6,427 bases of DNA from Candidatus Kaiserbacteria bacterium (GTDB taxonomy: Bacteria > Patescibacteriota > Minisyncoccia > Phycocordibacterales > UBA2100): assembly GCA_024654165.1 (NCBI GenBank), contig JANLIP010000096.1, positions 1 through 6,427 on the forward strand, written 5' to 3'. This document shows, piece after piece, positions 1 through 3,845 of the stretch (the first letter of the stretch is position 1; every line of letters begins with the position of its first letter). Made by a program: the position numbers and the translations under genes. Under the pieces are notes generated by a model. The model did no database searches. It was not told the origin of the DNA and saw nothing but the letters and a program-made list of their open reading frames with translations.

Positions 1-396
1 GTCTGTCGCTACGGGCTTACCCTCTTTGCTTGAATCGTTAATTTCTTTTATGAACTCCTCCGCTTCTTTTTTCTGCTCCGGCGTCGTGTAGAAAATTACC
101 GAACGGTATTGCGTGCCTATGTCGTTCCCCTGCCGATTTACCGTTGTGGGGTCGTGGCTTCCAAAGAAAACGGTGAGGAGCGTTTTGTACGAAACCTCCT
201 GCGGATTAAATTCTATGTAAACGACTTCCGCATGGCCGGTGGTGCCAGTAGAAACTTGCGCGTATGTCGGGTTCGGAATGGTCCCGCCCGAATATCCCGG
301 CAAAACTACAGAAACACCCTTGAGCATTTTAAAAACTGCCTCCGTGCACCAGAAACATCCACCTCCAAAGACGGCAATATTATTTTTATTTTTCAT
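1..396 (-). CDS. msrA: Peptide methionine-S-sulfoxide reductase MsrA (3' end outside the window)
   Basis: MsrA reduces the S epimer of methionine sulfoxide in oxidised proteins, a cytoplasmic repair reaction usually recycled by thioredoxin. The 132 visible residues hold the family hallmarks in order: GGCFWC near the N-terminus with the catalytic cysteine at residue 14, then GYSGG, TGHAEVV, and the substrate-site stretch [18 protein letters not shown]. The reading frame is open to base 1, so the last part of the protein, including any C-terminal resolving cysteine, lies outside the window. The start at 396 leaves only 10 residues before GGGCFW, a normal short cytoplasmic form with no signal peptide or MsrB fusion on this side. 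No strong Shine-Dalgarno site is seen; a GGCGG lies well upstream. The start is 33 bp downstream of the NIF3-like stop on the same strand, so the two are probably one transcript. Family assignment is secure. Confidence 0.95.
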   Translation of the reverse strand, partial: MKNKNNIAVFGGGCFWCTEAVFKMLKGVSVVLPGYSGGTIPNPTYAQVSTGTTGHAEVVYIEFNPQEVSYKTLLTVFFGSHDPTTVNRQGNDIGTQYRSVIFYTTPEQKKEAEEFIKEINDSSKEGKPVATD

Positions 397-429
397 ACCA
401 CTATATCCGCCCAGTGCCTTGTGATTTCG

Positions 430-744
430 CTAAACCTTAACCTCCCACGCATCTATCGCCGGCTCCTCGTACGGATGCGCGCGCCGGATTGCGGAAAGGA
501 CTTTATTGAGAACTCCCCCATCGCACGTCACTTCAATTTTCTCCTCCTCCACTTCTTCTAATTTACCTATTTTACCAATCGCAGGATGCGCGCCCAGAAG
601 CGGCTTGAATCGCCCGACTCCGCGGGACGAAAAAGAGGCGTGCGAGTACTTTTCCGACTTTCCCGCACCGGCATTTGCAATCGCTTCCCGCACCGCATCG
701 GCGTTTTCCACAGGGACGTATGTAACAATCTTGTACTGGGACAT
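430..744 (-). CDS. Stand-alone NIF3/YqfO-like (CutA/PII-like fold) protein, 104 aa
   Basis: This small protein matches the domain found inserted in long NIF3-family proteins such as YqfO and found alone in many bacteria. Visible signatures are an N-terminal beta strand (KIVTYVPVENADAV), the block SHASFSSRGVGRFKPL, then GAHPAIG.IGKLEEVEE around residues 51-66, and HPYEEPA near residues 90-96. The fold is expected to be a ferredoxin-like, CutA/PII-like domain. The molecular role of the family is not settled; the HPYEE and GxGRF motifs are conserved, but no reaction can be assigned. The gene ends with TAG 33 bp before msrA. The start at 744 has only a weak purine stretch (GAAAAG) upstream and lies about 10 nt past an 18-bp repeat of the tRNA-Ser 3' end, so its promoter may lie in the hairpin zone or the gene may be read from the tRNA transcript. 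Confidence 0.88.
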   Translation of the reverse strand: MSQYKIVTYVPVENADAVREAIANAGAGKSEKYSHASFSSRGVGRFKPLLGAHPAIGKIGKLEEVEEEKIEVTCDGGVLNKVLSAIRRAHPYEEPAIDAWEVKV

Positions 745-754
745 ATCTTTTCAG

Positions 755-772
755 TTGCGGAGAGGGAGGGAG
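755..772. repeat. Direct repeat of tRNA-Ser 3' end, distal copy
   Basis: The 18 bases ttgcggagagggagggag are identical to those at 939-956, which cover the 3' acceptor strand, discriminator and start of the T-stem of tRNA-Ser plus two flanking bases. The distal copy lies 184 bp away, on the tRNA's downstream side, just before the NIF3-like gene. A tRNA 3'-end duplication is the usual footprint of tyrosine-recombinase integration (attL/attR). No integrase fits in the gap, so this may be the scar of a lost element or the edge of a very small repeat element. Confidence 0.75.
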
Positions 773-776
773 ATTC

Positions 777-823
777 GGCCAAGAACATATTTTGTCGCCG
801 TCGCTCCAAAATATTTCTCGGCC
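777..823. repeat. Stem-loop between tRNA-Ser and the NIF3-like gene
   Basis: The arm at 777-794 (ggccaagaacatattttg) pairs with 806-823 (ccaaaatatttctcggcc) with one mismatch and one bulge, around an 11-nt loop. There is no T-tract, so a simple intrinsic terminator is not supported. A second small stem, 835-842 with 847-854 (acccgttc/gaacgagt, one mismatch, loop tgct), follows immediately. Together with the large inverted repeat at 868-963 these fill almost all of the 184 bp between the two copies of the tRNA 3' end, which suggests one structured element. Confidence 0.65.
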
Positions 824-867
824 CTGCTCGCGCGACCCGTTCTGCTGAACGAGTACCCCGCGCTCGC

Positions 868-963
868 TTTCGACTTCCTTCCCCTTGCTCGCAATAATAA
901 CTTACAAAAATACTCATATAGAGTATTTCTGTAAATTATTGCGGAGAGGGAGGGAGTCGAACC
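868..963. repeat. Long imperfect inverted repeat overlapping the 3' end of tRNA-Ser
   Basis: The core is a 14-bp stem, 902-915 with 921-934, with one mismatch and loop atata. It continues outward as gcaataat (891-898) against attattgc (935-942) across a 3-nt bulge, and then as a degenerate match between the stretch starting ttcgacttcctt at 869 and the tRNA T-arm and acceptor sequence at 943-963. On the minus-strand transcript, the trailer of tRNA-Ser therefore carries a near-complement of the tRNA's own 3' half. It may act as a processing signal or terminator, or it may be an inverted partial copy of the tRNA end left by an insertion. Confidence 0.65.
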
Positions 964-1028
964 CTCGAGGCCCTTACGGACCTGCTGGTTTTCGAAACCA
1001 GTGCCTTCAACCACTCAGCCACCTCTCC
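942..1028 (-). tRNA. tRNA-Ser(CGA)
   Basis: This is an 87-nt class II tRNA. The acceptor stem is GGAGAGG/CCUCUCC with discriminator G73, as expected for serine. The anticodon stem CUGGU/ACCAG encloses loop UUCGAAA, giving anticodon CGA for UCG codons, with A36A37A38 that suits MiaA-type modification. The long variable arm forms GGUCC-GUAA-GGGCC, and the T-arm is GAGGG-UUCGACU-CCCUC. The genomic sequence after the discriminator is CAA, so CCA is not encoded and must be added by CCA nucleotidyltransferase. The 3' end is duplicated at 755-772. Confidence 0.97.
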
Positions 1029-1032
1029 GTAA

Positions 1033-1109
1033 CCCGCCTAAAAGGCGGGCCCGGGCTGACAAGTTGCGAAGCAACTGACCGCCCTTGGGCAAGCGCAAAG
1101 CGCCTGCCC
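1033..1109. repeat. Three consecutive GC-rich hairpins with 3-nt loops
   Basis: Three stems sit side by side upstream of tRNA-Ser: cccgcct-aaa-aggcggg (1033-1049), agttgc-gaa-gcaact (1062-1076) and gggcaagcgc-aaa-gcgcctgccc (1087-1109, one mismatch). All have purine-rich triloops, and each is preceded or followed by a ctgac pentamer. No T-tract follows on either strand except distant runs, so ordinary intrinsic termination is not clear. No ORF with family-like sequence covers them. The function is unknown: they could be a structured RNA, a transcription boundary between the divergent tRNAs, or a dispersed repeat. Confidence 0.6.
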
Positions 1110-1146
1110 CGTTAACGAACTGACCCCGGAAACAATATCATTTATT

Positions 1147-1175
1147 TTGCTATTCGGCCAAAACAATCGTACTAT
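1147..1175 (+). promoter_or_regulatory. Candidate sigma-70 promoter for tRNA-Glu and the downstream operon
   Basis: TTGCTA (1147-1152) and TACTAT (1170-1175) are separated by 17 nt; each matches the consensus at 4 of 6 positions. Transcription would start near 1182, about 68 nt before tRNA-Glu. This is motif matching only, in an AT-rich stretch where chance matches are common. Confidence 0.3.
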
Positions 1176-1215
1176 TACGTTGCTTTAGCTTCTTGCTGTG
1201 TTGCTTTTTCTTCAA

Positions 1216-1240
1216 GCTACCGGCTACTGGCTACAAGCTG
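1216..1240. repeat. Tandem 7-nt GCTACNN repeat before tRNA-Glu
   Basis: The stretch reads gctaccg, gctactg, gctacaa, gctg: three and a half heptad units, directly followed by a run of seven T just before the tRNA 5' end. The repeat is short and could be slippage-derived. It lies in the presumed 5' leader of tRNA-Glu. Confidence 0.5.
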
Positions 1241-1249
1241 TTTTTTTAC

Positions 1250-1321
1250 GGCCCTATCGTCTAATGGTTAGGACGCCGGCTTTTCAAGCCGTTAATCCGA
1301 GTTCGATTCTCGGTAGGGTCA
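1250..1321 (+). tRNA. tRNA-Glu(UUC)
   Basis: This is a 72-nt cloverleaf. The acceptor GGCCCUA pairs with UAGGGUC (one G-U), with discriminator A. The D-arm is GUCU/GGAC. The anticodon stem CCGGC/GCCGU has a mismatch at its outermost pair, and its loop UUUUCAA gives anticodon UUC. The variable loop is short and the T-arm is CCGAG-UUCGAUU-CUCGG. The next genomic bases are CAA, so CCA is not encoded. The NUDIX start codon follows only 2 nt after the discriminator base. Confidence 0.97.
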
Positions 1322-1323
1322 CA

Positions 1324-1812
1324 ATGGACAAGGCAAAAGACTCCGAATCTTCCGAACACTTCCCCAATTGTTTTTACCGCGTCGCAGTAAAAGGATTATG
1401 CGTGCGCGATGAGAAACTGCTCCTGTGCCACGATTTCGCGGGCAACCTGGCAAATACTGGCGGAGCATGGGAACTCCCGGGCGGAGGTATGGAATTTGGT
1501 CACAATTTTGAGGAGACACTAAGAAAAGAGGTCCGCGAGGAAATGGGTCTTGATGTAACTTGGATGGCCGACAAACCTCTTTATGTGTGGCACATGAAGC
1601 GCAAGAATATGCGGAGCATGGATTGGTTCTATATATTATTGCTAGCCTTTCCATTTGAAGTAAAAGATTTGAATATCACGCCTTCCGAAGAATGCCGAGC
1701 AATTAAATTCTTCTCCAAAGAGGACATGCTCAAGGAGCCGAAACTTAGCGACCAGACAAAACCGATTCTGGAATTCTTTGACTTGAAAGATTTTGAACAT
1801 CTGAAACGTTAG
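1324..1812 (+). CDS. NUDIX hydrolase, 162 aa
   Basis: NUDIX enzymes cleave nucleoside diphosphates linked to another moiety, often cleaning oxidised nucleotides from the pool. The Nudix box covers residues 54-76, beginning GGMEFGH and ending KEVREEMGL, preceded by WELPGGG as expected. The metal-binding EE pair (72-73) is intact, but two consensus positions differ: the first Glu is His60 and the conserved Arg is Lys68. The substrate cannot be told from sequence; MutT-like dNTP cleaning is one option given the DNA-repair neighbours. The frame is open back to 1198, but that upstream part is tRNA-Glu, so the ATG at 1324 is chosen; no other Met occurs before residue 56. The only SD-like bases, AGGG at 1316-1318 region, lie inside the tRNA acceptor strand. 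A membrane-protein gene follows after 16 nt. Confidence 0.9.
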   Translation: MDKAKDSESSEHFPNCFYRVAVKGLCVRDEKLLLCHDFAGNLANTGGAWELPGGGMEFGHNFEETLRKEVREEMGLDVTWMADKPLYVWHMKRKNMRSMDWFYILLLAFPFEVKDLNITPSEECRAIKFFSKEDMLKEPKLSDQTKPILEFFDLKDFEHLKR

Positions 1813-1828
1813 CCCATAATCTAATCCA

Positions 1829-2215
1829 ATGGAAGCCAACATCGCATACGTCCACAGATTCATCTCTTCGCTTGTCTTCACAGGCGTGATTGAAACAATA
1901 ATCCTATTCTTGCTCGTATGGTTTTTATTTAAGAGCAGGGAACTGGGGTGGAAAAGAATTGCCGCCGTGGGGCTTTTTGCATCCTTCTCCACAATCCCCT
2001 ACGTCTGGTTCGTTTTTCCGTACCTTATGAACTGGGCCAGAAATACGTCGCTATTCTGGAGCGAGCTTTTTGCTTTCGTGATAGAGGCCATTCTTTACAG
2101 GCTGTTTTTGAAGCTGGATTGGAAACGTGCATTTCTCGCATCCCTCGTTTGCAACTCCGCATCATATTTCCTCGGGCCCATATTGAGGACCTACGGGCTC
2201 TGGTTCTACTGGTAG
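1829..2215 (+). CDS. Small four-helix integral membrane protein with internal duplication
   Basis: I do not recognise a named family. The 128 residues show four hydrophobic segments, at about 12-34, 43-66, 73-95 and 100-119, with no signal-peptide cleavage pattern. The two halves resemble each other. The first has VIETI in a helix and WKR (41-43) opening the next helix; the second has VIEAI (84-88) and WKR (98-100) in the same arrangement, each WKR being followed by a serine-rich helix. This suggests a tandem helix-pair duplication, with acidic residues (Glu22, Glu86) buried in membrane segments. It starts 16 nt after the NUDIX gene and ends 4 nt before the glycosylase, so it is almost certainly co-transcribed and perhaps translationally coupled. 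Its role is unknown; the operon does not by itself make it a repair protein. Confidence 0.85.
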   Translation: MEANIAYVHRFISSLVFTGVIETIILFLLVWFLFKSRELGWKRIAAVGLFASFSTIPYVWFVFPYLMNWARNTSLFWSELFAFVIEAILYRLFLKLDWKRAFLASLVCNSASYFLGPILRTYGLWFYW

Positions 2216-2219
2216 CATC

Positions 2220-2870
2220 ATGAACGGCCCCAAAGACCTCTCCAAATCCCTCGCGGTACTCAAGCGCGACAAGCGATTTGCGCATCTGATAAAGAAGCAC
2301 GGGGCGCCGGCCTTCAAGTGGAGTAATTTTGAAAAAGGCAATGCATTTCAATCTCTTTGCCGTTCCATTATTTATCAGCAAGTCTCCGGCGCGGCTGCCT
2401 CTACAATACTTGCGCGTTTTATTGCCCTCTTCCCGAAATCCGAATTCCCCACACCCGAAGCCGTGCGCAAAATGCCGGTTGAGAAAATGCGTTCCGCAGG
2501 CCTTTCGTCGCAAAAAGCGTCTTATATAAAAGACCTCGCGCTGAAATTCTCCGACGGCACGATAAAACATCAATCTCTGAATGAAATGACAAATGACGAG
2601 ATTGTGAAGCATCTGACGCAGATAAAAGGCATCGGCTCATGGACTGTGCACATGTTCTTAATCTTTACCCTTAACCGCTCAGAGGTCCTTCCCACGGGCG
2701 ATTTAGGCATCCGCAAAGGCTTCAAAATTGTCTACGGATTAAAGAACCTGCCCGACCACGCAAAAATGGAAAAGCTGGCTAAGCGCTGGCGCGCGCATGC
2801 ATCCTCCGCTTCTTGGTATTTTTGGCGCGTAGCAGACGAGGGGAGGCCGAAAGCGAGAGCTAAGAAGTAG
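2220..2870 (+). CDS. AlkA-type DNA-3-methyladenine glycosylase (HhH-GPD)
   Basis: This is a base-excision repair enzyme of the helix-hairpin-helix GPD superfamily, which removes alkylated purines such as 3-methyladenine. Motifs appear in order: SIIYQQVSGAAAS (49-61), a typical AlkA-family helix; the HhH LTQIKGIGSWTV (132-143); and the following GPD segment LPTGDLGIRKG with catalytic Asp161. The WRAHASSASWYFWR stretch (190-203) matches the family's C-terminal helix. No FeS-cluster cysteines follow, which argues against EndoIII or MutY. At 216 residues it is a short form that lacks the extra N-terminal domain of E. coli AlkA. It begins 4 nt after the membrane-protein stop. The nearby MGMT gene makes a coherent alkylation-damage repair pair. 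The basic tail (RPKARAKK) may aid DNA binding. Confidence 0.92.
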   Translation: MNGPKDLSKSLAVLKRDKRFAHLIKKHGAPAFKWSNFEKGNAFQSLCRSIIYQQVSGAAASTILARFIALFPKSEFPTPEAVRKMPVEKMRSAGLSSQKASYIKDLALKFSDGTIKHQSLNEMTNDEIVKHLTQIKGIGSWTVHMFLIFTLNRSEVLPTGDLGIRKGFKIVYGLKNLPDHAKMEKLAKRWRAHASSASWYFWRVADEGRPKARAKK

Positions 2871-2918
2871 GGCATATGAGTTAAGAAAAGTAAATAATTA
2901 TGAAGCAAGAAACTTCAA

Positions 2919-2966
2919 TTTCCTTATGCGCTAATTCGTGCGAATTAGCCGATAGTAAAAAGGAAT
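2919..2966 (+). promoter_or_regulatory. Hairpin that could mask the MGMT ribosome-binding site
   Basis: A perfect 8-bp stem gctaattc/gaattagc (2930-2937 with 2942-2949, loop gtgc) is flanked by ttcctt (2920-2925) and its complement aaggaa (2960-2965). The latter contains the AGGA Shine-Dalgarno (2961-2964), placed 6 nt before the MGMT ATG. If the outer arms pair across the internal loop, the RBS would be closed. No T-tract follows, so this is not a simple terminator. The structure is read directly from the sequence; regulation is an inference. Confidence 0.45.
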
Positions 2967-2970
2967 CCTC

Positions 2971-3240
2971 ATGAGGTCTTTTAAACAAAAAGTTCTCGCT
3001 GTCGTTTCCAAAATCCCTAAAGGGGCGACTATGAGTTACGGGGAAGTTGCAAGGCGCGCAGGGAGTCCTCGGGCAAGCAGGGCTGTCGGCAATATCTTAA
3101 ATAAGAATTACAATCCGCAAATCCCCTGCCACCGCGTCGTGCGTTCAGATGGCACTTTCGGCGGATATAACCGCGGAGTGAAAAGGAAAATCCAACTCCT
3201 AAAAAAGGAGGGCGCGTCGGCGCAAATTAAAGCGCTTTGA
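2971..3240 (+). CDS. Short MGMT-family O6-alkylguanine DNA alkyltransferase domain protein, 89 aa
   Basis: MGMT proteins transfer the alkyl group from O6-alkylguanine in DNA to their own cysteine. This protein is only the DNA-binding, active-site domain. Visible motifs are SYGEVA (22-27, with the helix-turn-helix tyrosine), SRAVG (36-40, with the arginine that fills the flipped-base gap), IPCHRVV (51-57, acceptor Cys53), and GGYNRG (64-69). The N-terminal RNase H-like domain of Ogt and Ada is missing. Alkyltransferase-like (ATL) proteins have the same short length but replace the cysteine, commonly with tryptophan; here the cysteine is present, so direct transfer remains possible. A good AGGA Shine-Dalgarno lies 6 nt upstream. 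The stop overlaps the convergent DUF7282-like gene by 14 nt. It lies 100 nt downstream of the glycosylase, probably in the same operon, but the gap holds a hairpin. Confidence 0.92.
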   Translation: MRSFKQKVLAVVSKIPKGATMSYGEVARRAGSPRASRAVGNILNKNYNPQIPCHRVVRSDGTFGGYNRGVKRKIQLLKKEGASAQIKAL

Positions 3241-3763
3241 AATTCGTGCCTGCGACTCCGCCGTTGGAGCCGGTAATCAGAATGTCTTTCTGAAGATCAA
3301 ATATCTTGTCGCCGTCGTCTACATATAGAAGAGCCTGATACGAATCTCCTGCAACTGTCGCGCGCAGAAGAGAAACTGTTACATCCTTAAAGCTTCCCGC
3401 ATCAAATCTGCCTGCGCCGAGCACCCGGCCATCGCCGTCGCGCACGCCCACCCAGCCCATTTCAGAAAGGGAAAGCGAAGAAACTTTTACTTCCATTCCC
3501 GCCGGCTGATCTGCAACCTTTATTGATTCGTCGCCCGCCAAAAGAGGAAGATTCTTGTTACTGCTTTCCGCATCCGATGTCGCAGATACGTTATCAGGAG
3601 CGTATGAATCTTCAATCAATCCTGTGTCGGCGGAAGAGGCGGGACTGCCGGATAGAAGATTAAGGGTTTGTTTTCGCCCTATGTCCCATGCAAAAACAAC
3701 GAGAACAATAATTATCAAAATCGCGATTGTCTGATTACCCCTGTTGTTCATGTCCATATTCAT
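3227..3763 (-). CDS. Membrane-anchored protein with C-terminal DUF7282-like domain
   Basis: A short N-terminus is followed by one transmembrane helix (about 11-27, QTIAILIIIVLVVFAW), then a low-complexity Ser/Ala/Asp linker (about 35-85), then a beta-rich domain from about residue 90. That domain has EVKVSSLSLSEMGWVGVRDGDGR and the acidic turn VDDGDKIFDLQKD (148-160). This resembles DUF7282-type domains, common in archaeal and Patescibacteria surface proteins, whose function is unknown; the DDGD turn suggests metal (Ca2+) binding but this is not proven. The topology is probably N-in, with the domain outside the cell. Three Met codons (residues 1, 3, 5) could serve as start; 3763 is the longest. 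There is no Shine-Dalgarno, but a good promoter sits 25 nt upstream, so the leader would be very short. It lies downstream of tsaC and converges on MGMT with a 14-nt overlap. Confidence 0.78.
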   Translation of the reverse strand: MNMDMNNRGNQTIAILIIIVLVVFAWDIGRKQTLNLLSGSPASSADTGLIEDSYAPDNVSATSDAESSNKNLPLLAGDESIKVADQPAGMEVKVSSLSLSEMGWVGVRDGDGRVLGAGRFDAGSFKDVTVSLLRATVAGDSYQALLYVDDGDKIFDLQKDILITGSNGGVAGTNFKAL

Positions 3764-3787
3764 GTATGTAAATTCTGATATATCCGC

Positions 3788-3815
3788 AGTGTAGACAATT
3801 CCTGACCGGAGTCAA
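3788..3815 (-). promoter_or_regulatory. Candidate promoter of the DUF7282-like gene
   Basis: On the minus strand TTGACT (3815-3810) and TACACT (3793-3788) are separated by 16 nt, matching the sigma-70 consensus at 5 and 4 of 6 positions. The predicted start site, near 3781, gives a leader of about 18 nt with no Shine-Dalgarno. It lies in the 82-bp gap after tsaC, so the gene can be expressed separately from tsaC. Confidence 0.45.
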
Positions 3816-3845
3816 ACATCCCCCAAAAGGGTCTGTTATGCCTTA

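Noticed and set aside
773..782. 10-mer attcggccaa also occurs at 1152-1161
   Set aside because: Too short to separate from chance, although both copies flank the tRNA-Ser zone.
506..934. Open frame of 142 codons on the plus strand, and the antisense frames at 567-917 and 751-1014
   Set aside because: They lie antisense to the NIF3-like gene or cross the tRNA and hairpins, and their translations are arginine-rich or low-quality with no family motifs.
1033..1109. CRISPR-like array
   Set aside because: The stems differ in sequence and there are no repeated units with unique spacers.
1198..1323. N-terminal extension of the NUDIX frame
   Set aside because: It would translate through the whole tRNA-Glu gene; homology begins only after the ATG at 1324.
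3301..3317. Sequence atatcttgtcgccgtcg nearly matches the hairpin loop region at 788-803
   Set aside because: In the later place it is the coding sequence for the DDGD acidic turn, and a single 17-nt near-match does not show a shared repeat.
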